This document shows, piece after piece, positions 25,376 through 41,300 of a stretch of 64,000 bases of DNA. A program made the position numbers and the translations under genes. Every line of letters begins with the position of its first letter. Positions within the stretch are counted from its first letter, which is position 1. Source of the DNA: Sialis fuliginosa (lineage: Eukaryota; Arthropoda; Insecta; Megaloptera; Sialidae); the NCBI GenBank assembly GCA_961205875.1, contig OY540816.1, positions 15,324,701 to 15,388,700 of the forward strand. The letters run 5' to 3'. The notes beneath the pieces are model-generated. The model saw only the letters and a list, made by a program, of their open reading frames with translations. It made no database searches and was not told the origin of the DNA.

Positions 25376-26333
25376 GTAATTGCAGTTATGATTTATCTTT
25401 CAAATATCTACAACAATGCGCAAACACCTATATTTTTATATCGTTTATGATATTGTAAACAAATCGCATTTGTAACGTATGTGTTAAGTATGTATTAATT
25501 TTCCGTTCGATTTTAATTCAGAACTTGCATGTGTAAACTGTTATCGTGTTAGGGAAGAGTAATAATTGTTTGATGTTTATCTATATACTGTAGCAATTAA
25601 TTAAATTACTAAGTTGGTAGTAACGGATATTTTGAATTATATTATTGTACATAACTTTAAACTTGGATAACATCATTGTTATTTTATTAGAGAATTTAAG
25701 CACTTTATGGGTATAATTAAAATACATATTCCTGAAATTAAGTAATTTTTTTATTAGTAATATTCTTATTAAAATATTTTTGCAATATTTTCTAATTTAA
25801 ATATTTTGTAATGATTATATAAGTAATTCAATTTATTGTTCATTATATTTTAAATATATATACCTATATACGTGTAGAAATTATAAATATATGTATAGAA
25901 TTTAAATTTTCAAATTACTACCTACCTATATGTATTTTTTTGTAAAATATAATATATCATAATGGCTTTAATATTATGTAATATTGAAAAGATAGGTACA
26001 GAAAATCAATAAATTATTTCTTCAGGTCAACCTGAACATGTCTATATTTATAAAGAATTCAATGTAGATATTTATCTAAATATAAACAGGTAATATAAGG
26101 TGGGATACCAACCCATTACTATTTTATTCTTATTTATTTCAAGCCGTTTTCCTTTTATAGCAGATAAAATATTCAATATAATTTTAGTACTTCTGAATAA
26201 TATTTATGTATATATATATATATTTTTAAATATTACTATTTGAAGTATTTTACCATTTGCACTATTAATATTTACCCTTCAATAATGAAGGATTCATCTA
26301 CAGAATTGATATAAATATTTATTAATTCTAGCC

Positions 26334-29300
26334 ATGGAGAAGGTTCCCTCAATGAATGGTATAAACGATCAGTCCATTCCAGTTCCCATTCAAACATTCT
26401 TATGGAGACAAATCAGTCCATTTATCCGTCCAAAATTGGGAAAATTACACGAAGCATCATGTATGGTATGTAAATGTTAAAAATTATTTTTTTTTTTTGT
26501 AAATAAACGTAGAAATATTTACCTAGGGTATTATTGTATATGTTTTTTTATTAGAATATAAATGAATTAAAATAATGATATTTTAAATTTCAGCTTTCAT
26601 ATATAAATTTTTTCAATATTTTAAAATATATTTATTTATTAATCTGGCTCTAAATGTATGTATGTATTAATGTATTACTATTTTAAGTATTTAAAATTAA
26701 ATGATCAGGTATTATTATATTTTATAAATAAAAGTTACAAAAAAAAATATTTTTATTTTTCATATTAAACGCATAAATTTCAAACCATTATATTTTGCTT
26801 TTAGTATGAGGTGCATTTATATTAACTAATAATAATGTGAATGATTTTTTCTATAGTTCATTAAAATATGGTTGCCCTTTTAATTTTTAATAACACATTT
26901 TTAATTAGTAATGAGTAAAATAATAGTTAAAAATAATTTTCAATAAAAATTAATAAAAACTGGCAACTGTAACACGCTTCTGTAAATTATTGTAAAATAA
27001 TATTTTATTAAATGTGTATTGATGTTCCCTTGTCGCTACATGTTGCATCACCTCGCTATGTGTATGGTTTACTCTCACCTTCCAGTTCTGCCAACACGCT
27101 CCAGGTCATCACGTAAGTGCTTACACTGTCAGCTTGTAACAAATAATAACACGATAACCAATTTTTGCACTTAGTTTTGTTGAAATGAGAATTTTTTAAT
27201 TAAAATTGGATGAAAACATATCACATGTTTTATAAAAATATTTATATTTTATAAAAAAAAATTTAATTATGTCATATTTCAAATATTTAAAATGTTTCAA
27301 TTCAGTTTTGGTTCTGTATATTTAATATTAGAAAGCTTTTTATTATGTAAAAATGCTTGGTTGTTATCCTATACAGCTTAACTGCTTTTGATTGTGTCAC
27401 TTTTATAAACAATATTTTGATATAGTTTTTTGATATTGGCAGGAACTTAAAGAAGCTTGCAAGGTATGTTGATTGTAATATAAATGAAATAACATTTTTA
27501 AATAAAATAATAATATATTGAAATTTCTGTAGTCGTTTGAAAAAGTTTTGGTACAAAATATACAATTCGGTTTATCACCCAGTTTGACAGAGGCTCTACG
27601 GTCAATTCCACGATGGAGATTTATACAAGCTTCTTTACCGCACGTATTGCATTGTGCAGCAACTACCTTACACAACAGGTATGACTTGCTATATTACTCT
27701 CATTAACCAATAATAAGAAGAATTTAGGATAATTATAATTCCTTATGAAAATTATAATTTTAGAACAAAAGATGGGAACCTTCAAATACTCGGGGCAGTT
27801 GAAACAAAACTTTTATACACTTTACATTGGATAATCCTCGATGCTGCAGAAGAATGCGCAGATGCTGATTTTGAAAAAGGAGAATTTCACTCATCACCTT
27901 TTTATTATTTATTTTCAATTCCAACAATTACAGTATGTAATGATAATTTTGTTCATGTATCAGTGCTTCTCAATGTTTTTAGGCATAGGCTCACGGGAAA
28001 AAATAATTTAGATCTTACACATATACTTAAATTTTGAAATAGATCTACGTAGATCTAAATAGATTTTTTACTAACTTACTCAAATACATACAAATATATC
28101 TACTTTAATAATAATTAAAAATTTAATATATGTAGTAAAAAAGTTAAATTAAGCTGTTAGTGAGAGTAAAGTTACAATAGATCTACTTAAAGGAGGTTCA
28201 AATGTTGGAATTGTGGTGGCACAAATCACAGCTAAATCTATTTTAAAATTAGATTTAATTTGATCTACGTTGATCAATTTTTTAAACAAAATTTTATAAA
28301 AAAATATTAGCTGACTTTTCTAACACTTCTTACAGTTTGAAAAGCACTGTTATGTATCAATGTTTATTATTTCTTAAATACACAACTAAACTTAAAATTT
28401 TCTTTTTTTCTTTTAGCTATTTATTTATTTATTTGCACCAATATCTCAACACTTGAAAGAATCAGATTTTCAGAATTTTCGACTGGAAAATGGTTTGAAA
28501 ATTTGGCAAGCACTTTGGGAATTTCGCCACCCAGAAACAGCATGTTTTACAACACACTGTAAACCGAAACCGAAGATTTTAAATGCAAATAAACACTGTA
28601 AATTTCAACAACAATGCGGAGATATATTTGTAGGAAGTAAGTATTCTTTTTTTTTTTAATTTAGCACTTTGCTATATTAAAATCAGTAAATTTTATTTTT
28701 GCTAGTTATAAGTTATAATACTTGTTTAACTATTTCTTTGTGAAATAAACTAGATGAGTGGTATCGTTATTGAAAATATAAAAGGTAATTTGTAATTGTT
28801 TTAATTTTAGAAAAACCTTCAAAAGAAGAAATTTTACATGAAAGCAGTTCACCAATTAAAATTCCAGTACCTGATCATCAGCCACATGTTGCTAATACTG
28901 TGATAATTACTGCTCCAAGATCAACATCAGATGATGAGGTAAAATATTCAACCCTTTTATCATAAAAGTATGAATGTTGCTAATTCAAAATCCAATTTCA
29001 GGGTAGTTGGGTTTCATCACCTAAGGAAACAATTTTCCCTGAAACAATTCCAGAGGAAAGTTCCAGCACAGAAGAAGAGCATGTTGTTATTTTTCGATTA
29101 CCATCATTACACGAATCAGATAGTTTTTTAAAAGACCCTTCTATTTATACAGTATGATCATTTTCATTTTTTAAGCGTAAATGATTGTTTTAAAACAATT
29201 TAAATTTTAGGCGGACACAAGTTTGTTTCAATTAGCGATGTCAAAGAACGTTACAACAGTAAAAGCTAATTTAAAAGTTGATCCTTCAGTGATTCTTCCG

Positions 29301-32300
29301 GGTACTGAATCTAGAATTAAACCGCCGATGCAAAAAATGGGGTACGTTGTTTCGTCAAATAGTTTTTTTTTGTGTATGATGTTAATATCTGATATTATAG
29401 ATCTTCTACTGACAAAGATTCAGTTGATAGTGGGGGAAAAATCCCAGACAGATTTTCAAAAGAAGAAATGCATAAAGCTCATATGAACAGTCAGGGAATA
29501 GTTGATATATGTGCAGCAACGTTCTTAGATGTTGCCGTTTTAAGATGTCTTTTCATAACTCATTGGCAAGAAGAAGGTGTTCATTGGGCACTTTGTTTTT
29601 TATATAATAGGTATTTGTTTTAATTTCTAATCAAAATTGATTAGTTATTAAATATTTTGTTTCATTTATAGACTGAGAGATATTCATGATGAATACTCAA
29701 TCCAACAACAGCCTAGACGGAGAAGTAATTCACTACCAATACCAAAAATCGAAGTATCTATTTATCAAAGCCCAGAGACAAAAAAAGATGAACCAAAGGA
29801 TTTTATAGAAGTGCCTGAAGTTAAAGATGTATCTTTATTAGCTGGTAATAATATATATTTAATATTAAAACTTTTAAAAACAAATATAAGTTACATTTTG
29901 TTTTATAATTGTGATAATTTAGAGTCGCCATATCATGGAGCAAAGCAAACTGAAGATCCAGGTCATCAGAGAAGGGCTAGTGAAAAAACTAAGAAGCGAA
30001 TGAAAATGGCCGATTTAAAAGCTTTCGTTGAGACCAAACTTTTATCGAAATCTGAAAAAGCATTGGAAAAAATCGGTCACGATGAACCAAAAATTTTTGA
30101 TCATGTAGTACGATTAAATAAAATATATACAAGAACAATATTAATTTCTGAAAATCTTTTTTAGGAATACCACCACAGTTTAGATACCGGAGACGAACAT
30201 TTATCTCGTCCGAGTTCAGCACTCTCAAAAATGTTTGAACCGATTAGGGATCCACTTGGGATGACCAGTAATCTAGTAAAAGGAAAAAGCATGCCTAGTT
30301 TAAGGTAACACTTTTAATATTTAATTAGTTGTATTTTGGAAGTGTTATTTTTCTTCAAATTAATCAGGGCTATGGAACAGTATTAAATTAATTAATTTCA
30401 ACTACAGCTTCTAGTGTAAAGAAATTTACTTCAATTTCTGCTTCAACGCTATAAAGTTAATCACTCGTTTTACTTTTTTAATATGCACCAATATTAAAAA
30501 ATTCTATACTGTACTTTATACTTTATACAATAAAACCTCATGTTGTGATGTAAATATATAAACATATTTTATTAATTTAATTACAGTAAAATTTTTATTA
30601 TGTATTAAGCATGAAACCAACAACATAATGGATAACAGAATTTGTACGTTTAAAATATTTTACAATAGACTGTGTCATAAAAAATTAATTAGTGTCAAAA
30701 TAATATTTGAACAATATAAAATAATTTTTTTAACTGTTTTTTTTTGGTCATTCAATTATAAATTTTAATTCATAAATACCATGACCACTTTTTGCTCCTT
30801 GAGTTGTCACGTTGAGCCCTTAGCCCTGGGCTAGAGCCCTGTCAGCTCCTCTTTATTTATTTAACATACAGCATAACAATTAAATTAAACTTGTCTATAT
30901 AAATAAGTAGTATACGTTGTATGCAATGGGGTTTTATTGTAATAAATCTTCCAGCATTTCCTTCTTATAAATGTAACCTTTCTGTCTCTTTCTCTCTCTC
31001 AGCTGTTTGATAGATGAACTAACGGCTGGGGGGTAAGTTAAAAATACCAAAATCGTAGTGGAAACTGCTTTTTCAGTAGTCAATCAATTATTGATGCTTG
31101 CAGCATATTAATTTATGATTATGATTTATAATTTTGGACTATCCGTTATCAATAATTTTTTTAATTATTATGTCAAACAATCTTCAATAAACATATAAAC
31201 TTATGATGCATTGGTTTTTATAATTTTACAATAATTAGGAAATAAACTAATGATTTTAATCTAATATTTGAAATGGTACTTCTTCATTATCCTGTTGCAA
31301 ATTATCATATAGTATTTAAAAACAGTTTGTTTCTGCAAATATTGAGTCATTTGAGTCCCCAGCTTTGCACAGAAAGATTAGGCCCGCAGAGATTAGTTTA
31401 ACCAAGGATAGTTGTATTATGCGTATAATATATAAATTAGCAAGTACCTAAGTATTCTTATTTTCTAGTCAACTAAAATATTCCAATAAGTATCTACTTA
31501 TATTATAGTTTGAATAAGAAAAAAATGTTTTAATGGTTTGTTTGTATACGTAATAATTTAAAAATTTCATAATTTCTGATAGTCCTAATTATCATTATAC
31601 AACATACATTAAGTTTTAATATTATAATCAATAGCGATATCGCAATAAATTTTTTTAATTTTAAATATTTTTGTTTGGTTTAAGAACAAACAAACATAAC
31701 CTTAGATTTTTAGCTAAACATACATAACCTTAAAATAGATTAATTTGGTACATATGGTACATTATATACAAAATTAATCTTATATTATGTACAACCAAAC
31801 AAAAATAGTACAAAAATAATATATGAATCTATTTACTCTTCTGTTGTATTGAAAATTTTGTTAGGTCACGATTTGTTTTAATGCATGTATTTGCTTTCTA
31901 TACAATAAAATCACTGTAATACAGAATTGCTAAATTCATAGTAATTGTTTAAAAGCTTATACTTTTAAATATATACATATAAAAAAAACACATTTTTTGT
32001 ACTTCAGATACCAAAAATTATAATTTAAAACATAATGAGTGAATAATTTCATATATGTATGGCATTTCATCACTTTCTAAGATTAAACTCAATAGCAAAA
32101 ATCCATTATTTTAATCATTGCTTTCTTATTATAATATTTTGCACCACAAAAGTATGAACTGCATTCAATGACCTTTAAGTTTTGAATTGTGCTATGGAAA
32201 AATCCATGCATGTATTACATACAATTAGTAGTAGCAGTAACAAAACAGTTGAATTCTTTTGTAAATTAACACCGTTTGTACATTATAATAGATACATAGG

Positions 32301-35300
32301 AGAAATCCATTGGGATCGACGAAGGACAAGCCGTATTACCAACACGCAAGGGCCCGGTGCGCAGAATCCTATAATTACAGTTACTGAACATACTCCAACA
32401 CCTTCGCCAGATTATTTAAAGAGACAAGTAAGTAAACATAAATATTTTGAAATTATTATTAATGAAATTTTAATTTTTATATTACTAAAATAATTTAATT
32501 GTTGCTTAAATTTTTTTTTTACAATTCATTTTTACAGAGTTCTTTTGATAGTCAGCTGGATGCAATAAGCCTATACGGAAGTAAAAATAAAATTGTGCTA
32601 GAAAGAAAACCAAGTTTGACACGATCTCAAACGGATTCAAACATAACGTACCTCGGAGAAGAAATACAAGAAGCTCCTGGGTCCACCTGTTATATTACTA
32701 AAGATGGTGATCTAGATTATCAAGTTATATTAAAAGTAATTTAAAACAGTATCTATTATTTAACTTGCAACATATTTCAAAATAAAATAAAAATTTAATT
32801 TATTATAAATTTCAGGCTGTACATTCAGCTTCTTTACATGACAACGTATGCTGCAGCTTACGTGTAATTGAAGTGATTTTAAACCTTATCAATATCCTCA
32901 TGGATATGGGGGTGTTAAAACAATGTTTAAGAGAAGAAGCGATAAGTTCTGGAAAAGGTAAATCAGCTCAAACCAAAGAAGATCCATTGATTCCAGGATT
33001 ACCTACAGAAAAACCACCAGAACCAGCATCAACTAATACTGGTAAAGCAAATTTGTCATCCGATAGTGATTCGAAGAAAGATGAACAAATTTCACCTCAT
33101 AGTTTGATTATGAATATTATTACAAGGTTTGTAGATTTTATACCAATAAACTTATTATTAAACGTTAAAATCTGAGTATAAAAAATACAAGTTTAACATC
33201 ATATTACTATCAATTTCACAAATATACATTTTTTATAAATATTTTAGGGTACTGAAATATCTAGGATGTCCGCATGGCTGTGCTGATGCTCAAAGAGGAC
33301 CGACAGCTGAATGTTTAAGAACACAGTGTCAAAATATACTGACAAAGTTACATCGAGCAAGCCAGAAACAGTTCTCAAAATTTTTAAAAGATATGGTGAA
33401 ATATCAATCTATATCAGACACTTTAGATTTCTTTCATGCTTATGTTGGATTTTGCGTGGATCCAAGTTCTTTATTATCACCTTTAAGTAAGTAAGAAACA
33501 TCATTAAATTTAATTATTTATCATTATTGGATATTAATGAATATTCTTTTATTTAGCTGACCAAAAACGGACTTCCAGTAAATCTCCAGATATCGGTTCT
33601 CAGAGTGGATATGCTACAAACTTTGGTGCTGGAATAAGTGGAGGTGGTGTCAAAGGAATAGAAGGACAAGTAATTTCATACGTTTTCAAAATGTTGGTGT
33701 CACGTTTTGTAAAATCAAGTAAAGAACTTAAAACACAAGATAACATTGTGAGTTTAATATATTCATATTCAAGTATATTTGTTATATATTTTTCTATTTT
33801 AGTCTTTATACTGTGATGTACGACAATTGGTTACATATATAAAAGAAGCCCACGGAGGTATATTCAGAAGAATAGCATTGAGTGCGTTGCTCGATACAGC
33901 AAATAAACCAAATTTAAAAACTGATGTGCAAACTACAAGAGTAATACGGTACGAAATTTAATGAATTTATGAAAAATATTCCTGTTATAATTATTAATTT
34001 TATCATCCAGCCACATGCATCAAAACGAGACAGAAGAATCTCGTGAATCAACAATAGGTGAAACAGGTTCTACTGATGAAAAAGGAGCCAGAAAACAATT
34101 ATTCAAGAAACGAAGCACTTCTTCCAATTGTGCAGTATGTTTGATTGATCTTATAGTTATTTTTGATTGTTTTTAAACATAAATATTTACACATTTTACA
34201 GAGTTTATTAGAAACAGAAAATGAAGATCTGACTAAAAGTAGTCAAAGTCCAATAGGAAATATTAGAAAAAAGCATATTTTAACTCCACGTCACAGTGAA
34301 AGAACGCTAGGAATTATGGATCCAATTCCAAATAAAAAAGTTCCTCAAAATAAAGCAAAATTTGGAAGTTTAGGTAATGCAAAAAAAAAAATTAATGAAA
34401 AGTTAAATTCAAAAATAATCACAAGTCAAACATTTTCAGTAAATTGGTTCAAAAAGGACACGACCACATCAGCATCCACTGAAAGTGCTGATAACGGTGA
34501 CTCTCCAACTGAAAGTACAGGGTTTATACGACAGCCTTCAATGTACCCTGGAAAAACATATCAAAAAGGCAGTTCCAGGTATTAATTAAATATCTCAAAT
34601 AATATTTTATAAATCTTTTTTGCTTTGGTGGTTATTTTGCCCAACGTTTCATCACATATTGCAAAATTCTTCAAAGCTTTGAAAATCTATAAAGTCTTAA
34701 ATGTGAAGAAACGTTTGTTGAAATATCAATAATTGAAAAAATTACATCTTAACCGTTTTTAGTAACGTTGGACAAACCTTACAAAAAGCAAAACGAAGAA
34801 TGGGCGATAAACTAAACAAAATGGGATTAAAAAAAGGAAAAAAGAAAGACGGAAGCTTAGAAGAAATGCCAGGAGGATGTAAGTGTTATTTTTAATTAAT
34901 GATTTAATTAATAACTATTGATTAAATTATGTATTAATTAAAAAAAACTTCTTACAGATTTCAGTAGACGAAATTCTCTTGAAATGGGTGATACCTCCAG
35001 AGAATCTGAATTTGTAATACTGAAAGAACGTCGACTAGTATCTACTGAACCGGTTTGTGATGGAATGCAACGGTTATCGTTTTTATTAGAGACTTGTTCA
35101 CCAGGCACTGTGCCCGATCCACATTTGTTAGCTGCTATACTTGATTTGGTAAACATTAAATTGCAATATTTATTATTTATTGATTGAACTAAAATTATAA
35201 CTTATATTTCAGCCACACTCAGCAGTAGTTGCAAGAGCTGCATTCCTCTTAGAGTGTGCACATTTTGTACACAACTGCAACCGCAATCAATGGCCTAATT

Positions 35301-38300
35301 GGATGAAGTTAACATTACCCCTGTTTCGTCCTTCAGGACCTGTACAAGGTGCTAGTTTGGGCGTAGGAAGAGGAGCTGCACACCATGCACCCAAGAGGGC
35401 ACATGTTATGCAACGAGCTGCTGGAAAAATGTTTTATCAATGGGCGGAAGTGAGTTTTAATTTTTAATTTTATACCTTAGGCATTCACGATTGAAAAAAT
35501 TAATATTTTTTTTATAAAGGCAATTGGATCAAGATTAGAAGAACTTTTAATACAAGATAAACAATATGAATCACAAATAACAGCAATGATTTTAGATGAA
35601 CAAGGACAAAAAGATTTATTAGCACATGATGAAGAGGAAGATTTTCTCGATGAAGGTATTTTTCTTATTATATATATTTATAAGTGCATATGTTTTTTTT
35701 AAATTGTTTCAGAATAACTTCTCTCTTTAAAATAAATCCTCCATCAAAATAAAAAAATAATTATATTTTGATTTTATACCTTTTCAGCCAGTATAGGTTT
35801 ATATGGTACCGATTGCCCTATGGCCTTACGTCTAATCGCTTGTAATTTATTATTGGAAATAACTGCGTTTCTAAGAGAAACCTACCAGACTCTGCCAAAG
35901 ACAACTCGTATGTCGACCCGAGGGGAGAGGCCCCCTCCTTGGGAACGTATATACAGCCGTGAGGCAAACAGAAGGTGGAGTATGGCATTTTCATCGATGG
36001 GTCATTCTCAGACTTCCGCACAAAGTTTACAATCTATAATGGGTGACAAAGACGCTGGTATACACTTACTGACTGGTATTCGATATTGATGTTCTTCATT
36101 GCCTGGCTTATTTATAAGAGATTTCATACGGTATTGTTGGTTAGCTGAATAATTACATATTGTCATTATTTTTAACAAAACTATATCATTTAAGTCGATT
36201 GAAACAGATATATGCCTAAATTTTAATATAATATAAATAATAATAATAATAAGTATAATGTAGCTCAAGTAGCCAAAAATCTCAAAAATAATTTATTAAG
36301 CCTTATTTGTTTCAATTCTCTTGGACCTTATTGGTCATTTATTAAATTGAGGTAAGTCTAGCTTTTAGTATATTAGTGTGTAAATAAATTACAATCCTAC
36401 TTGGTTTTAATGACTTTAGTCTTTGAGTAAATAATTTATTAAATACGAGAAGAGTTGCACAACTAATGATGCACGAGCAATTACGATAACAAGAAGTTGG
36501 CCTGTGGCCAAGAACTTTTCAGCCATCATTAAAAATCCTTAATACAATAAAATTTAAACAAAATAACCGTTGTAACACTTTGTTAATATAATTTCAATAC
36601 TTGATTCATTTCTCCAACAAAACTATGCAATCTCTTATATACAGAGTTTTCCCCTGGATTTAATATATAACTCAGCTAAATTCCAAAAGCACTCGTAAGA
36701 ACATACTGATTTAAATATAATTTTGAATATTCCATATCAATGAAGGGTATGTTCTTAAATTGGTTTTTTAATCAGATTAATCATTTATCGATGCATGTAT
36801 TATAGTTATCAAGTATATATGCGAATAATGAAATATATAATATTTTCTGTAGTGGCATGATAGAGTGCTTGTTGGCTGTATTTCTTGAATGATTCCTTTT
36901 TAATAAGAATATGATGATTTTTTATTTATAAATAAAATGTTACAAACTTTGCGTTTATATAATTTTCATATGAAAAAATTTAATTTTTTGTAATAAGTGC
37001 CATGATAATTAATGTTTATTTCTATTATAGAATAATAAATATACAAACAGTTTGTAATATTTTTGTAATCATTTAATGAAAATATATTTGCTATATAAAA
37101 ATTAAGTGTGTAATGTTAAATGTATATATTATTTTTGATTTCTCACATTTTTTATTTTACATATTTGGGGAAAACGCTGTTTTAATAATAAAGTTGTTGT
37201 TCTGTATTTTAAAAATTTTAAATACACTAAAAAATTAAATATATTTATATAATGTATTATTATTAATTAAAGTAATTTAGAAAAGAACAATAGCTTTCAA
37301 ATAAATTGCTATCGCACAGCGATCATATAAAAGAATTATACGTATTTAAATGATATTTAATTTTAACAGGACCAGAACGGAAAATAAGTTTTGTGCTTCA
37401 TGAACCTGATAATGAATCAGAAGGTAGTAGTAATACAACAGTCACAATGCAGGTAATATAACAGTCACAGGAGTTTTTGGTGCTCAGGGGAATTAGTCCT
37501 ATCTCTGTTACATCATTTTCATACTCATAACACTACAAAAATTGATAATAAATATCTATGATAATCTAATATTAATTATTTAGGGCGAAGAACTGCAAGT
37601 GTTAGACAAAGATAAACGTCGTCCTCCTGCTTCAAATCGTTCATATTTTTTACGTCGAGGAACTGGAGGTCCACTAGCTGGCAGTGGTATTACAAGCGGT
37701 TCATTTAAAAGAAGAAGCTTAAAATTAAAACGTGCACCAAAAGAATGTAGAGAAATTGAAATGGAATGTGAGTTTTAATAAAAGCATTACACTATTATAT
37801 AAAAATAAATAAATTCAAATTGCAGTGAAACATGTAGATTCAATTCGATGTAAAAGAAAGGTGAGTTCAATATCAGATCGTAGCGATACTTCTGAACCTG
37901 GTGTAGGTCCTGGCCACGGATGCGACACAGGACGTACAGGTGGTGAGTCTGGTGGGGAAGAATCTCCAGGTGTTCTGAGTGATGAACAACCACCTGAAAG
38001 TCCCAGTGACAGTAACGAGACCGATGATACTTCAAAACACATGCCGTGGATTAAAGTACGTTCATTTAATATTTAGTATGATTTTATTTGGGTTGTTATG
38101 ATCAATATTTTGTTAATATATTTTTTTAAGGTCGTTGTTCAAACAATTAATTCATTCAATTATATTTGTTCTCATCAAAATTTTTGCCATCCAAATTGTT
38201 ATCGACGGAATATGAGAGCTGGTGCAAGACTGATCAAAGCTGTTCGGAAGGTGAATTTAGTTATAAATAAGTTTAATAAGATATGATTATAGTTTTATGA

Positions 38301-41300
38301 ATACATATTTTTTAGATATATGGTGAACAATTTGGATTTATTGAAGCTGGTGGATCAGTTTTAAATATGGAAACAAGTGATAATAAAATTAGAGATGAAA
38401 AGGAAAAAAAAGAAAAAAGTGCACGTGGTAGAAAAGTTTCTGAACAGACAAGTCAACAAACTTCACCTATCAGAAGAAAGGACAGTTTTGGAAGAAAAGA
38501 TAGAATTGATAGAAACATAGATAATGCTCAGAGCAGTCGATTAGCAGCATGTAGAGAATCATCGAAAGACTGTCTGGAATCTGATGTAGAGAAAAATAAA
38601 ACCGATTCAAAGAAAAAGAATCAAGCGACTAAAAAGACCGAAAAGTTAAAAGAACAACCACCAATTTTAAAATATATAAGAACACAGGTGGTTATTAAAT
38701 TATAATTAAAATCTAACAATAAAATTCTTTCAGAAATTTAGAACGATATATTAAATAGTAATTTTAATTTATTGTTAGGTTCGTGATGCATTTCATACGC
38801 CACTAGCGATACTTATTAAAGGAGCTGTAATTTTGTCAGAAGAACACTTTGTTGATACAATACGAGTTGCTTGGCAACTGTTATTGGAGTGGAATCAAGA
38901 GACTGCAGCTGCTGCTGCTTCATTGTTCATTTTAGGCAGTGTTCGAGCTCCTGCATACGCTACTGAAATCATGCATGCAGGCTTGAATCACGAAGACGCA
39001 GCTGTAAGAATTGATTCTATATTGAGGTAAATACTCTTTATATTAACCAAGAATATTCCAATGGTCACTACAAAAGCCTGAAATCTTAAATACATTTTAA
39101 ATTCTTGTTCAGATTTCAAGCCTTATGGAAGTTCCGTTATCAAGTTTGGCCGCGTATGGAAGAAGGCGCACATTTAACGTTTAAAGTACCTCCCCCGGGA
39201 ATAGAATTTACACTTCCTTCGCCAAAAATTGGTATTGAATCATTACCGGTAGTTGATCCTCCATGGATGCCTCAAGTGAAGACCAAAGTCGAAGAAGTTA
39301 CTATAAATCAAGAAAGACATGTAAATTTTTTAATACTTTGTTTTCTGATATTTTGCTTATTTAATATTCATTGATTGCAGAGATCTCTTGTAACTGCAAC
39401 TAAAACACGAAAAAAACAACAAACTGAATTAATCAAAATGGCACTTCAAGCGCAAGATGATAAGAAAAGAGAAGAAAGAGAAAATTTCTTACTCACTACA
39501 ATTCCAATAACAGTTCAAGCAGCTTATGAACCAAGTTTGTATCATGCTGGTGATGATCATGAAGAAGGTAATAAGAAAACATAAAAATAATTAAAAGTTG
39601 GCTTTTTTAAAGCTACTTGTAAATTAGTAAAGATTTATTGTGAACTATACTAGACTATTTAAAAAATTTCAGTAGCTCCTGCTGGTGACAATGAAGAACT
39701 TGGAGAAGGTAGTTCAAGAAATACAAGTCACCATCTTCATTCAGCGCATTCACTATTTCCATCAGTTTTATGTGCGGCTGTTATTGAAATAATAAATCTG
39801 TTGGATGACGCAGCTGTATCGCAAGATGGTTGTGCTGTATATGAAGTTGCTTATAAGGTTATAATTACATGCAATTTTATTTCATATACAGTCTGTCTAA
39901 TAAGAATGTGACCGATGTAACTTTTAAACTCTGTATTATTTTCTAGCAAAGATAGGACAATAACTAAGTCTTTCTGTATATGCTACTTTCTACCTGCTTA
40001 TTTTCAATATAATAAATTTTCCTGGTCCCACTCTTATTAGACTATATATCACACCTATTGTCTATGCCTGTATGTATTTTTAACTAAATATAATATCGTT
40101 TTGATTTCAAGGTAATATGGACATGTCTTGTAGAGGACAGTGCACTCTGTTTACGTTATGTACTTGAGCGTTTAACAAGGGAGAAGCAAGATCAGATGTT
40201 TAAAATACTGCGGCACTTGATTCGATTTATACCAAAGTTACCACAACAAGCTGCATTTGCATTATACAATTACATAATAGGTTATATTATGTTTTATACT
40301 CGTACGCCACATGAAGATGGACAAAAATTGATTGGAACAGCGCTTTCTATTTTATGGATGGTAAGATATTTTTAAGCTTTAGAATTTTTATGTTGAAAAT
40401 TATGAAATATTTATTTCAGGTTGTACACAGTGTACATGGAATAATGTTTAAAGATTTAAAACAAATTTTACGTAAAGAACAATGTGATGGATCTATTTTG
40501 CTAACTGCAAATGTGCCATCGGCGAAAAAAATTATTGTACATGGACCACAAGGTAATTTTACAAGATATGAATATCAAATAATTAAAACATGATCGAAAA
40601 TTATCTTACAGATGATGCAGGTGGAATTCCATCACAGTTTCCTGTGCAAGAAGATACGCAGTTTTGTCAAATTTTACGAGAAGCACTTGATTTCTTTGGA
40701 ATAGAAGAAAATTTACATGATGAATATTTTCTTGTTGATCATAAAACACGTATGTATCAGATAATTAAATAATAATAATAGTTGCAATGTAGATCAGGCA
40801 TAATCGACATTTTTTTATAGGCAAATTTTTTTTAAATAAAAATAAAAATTTTTTTTACAGACCAAATTCGTAATCCTTCATCTTATGTTCGAGATTTTTA
40901 CTTCTTCAAAAGATCACAGTATCCACAACTTGAACTCGTGCATATGAAACCAGATGAAGCATTTGAAGCCCTTCAAAAACAAGAACTATTGCAAAAATTT
41001 GTCGAAATAGGAAAAGTTCATCTTACATGGGCTATTCTGAAAAATGTCGATATGGTAAGTCCACTTGTAAAAAAATTTTAATTTTCCTAAAAAATTGTTA
41101 CAGACTAATAAAGGGAAGACCGAAATTTTTTTTTTTTTTACAAATTTTAAAAATGATAATGAAAACAAAAATTTTTGAAAGAATCTTAAAATAGAAATTT
41201 TAAGCTTTGATTTCCATTTTAATTAATTTATTTAAATGTTTTACTAATTGTAAATTTCACATTTAGGTTGTTCAAAGAGTGGTGTTTTTACATGAAGAAC

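Noticed and set aside
30365-30841. Possible hAT element in the unc80 intron between exons 13 and 14, with CAGGGCTATGG and inverted CAGGGCTCTAG ends
   Set aside because: The inverted match is only about 8 bp and the flanking octamers (AAATTAAT, TCAGCTCC) do not agree, so the two ends may be unrelated.
37858-37866. Internal 5' splice-like sequence AAGGTGAGT in unc80 exon 30
   Set aside because: Using it would shift or shorten a frame that otherwise continues cleanly to the donor at 38056; kept only as a possible cryptic site.
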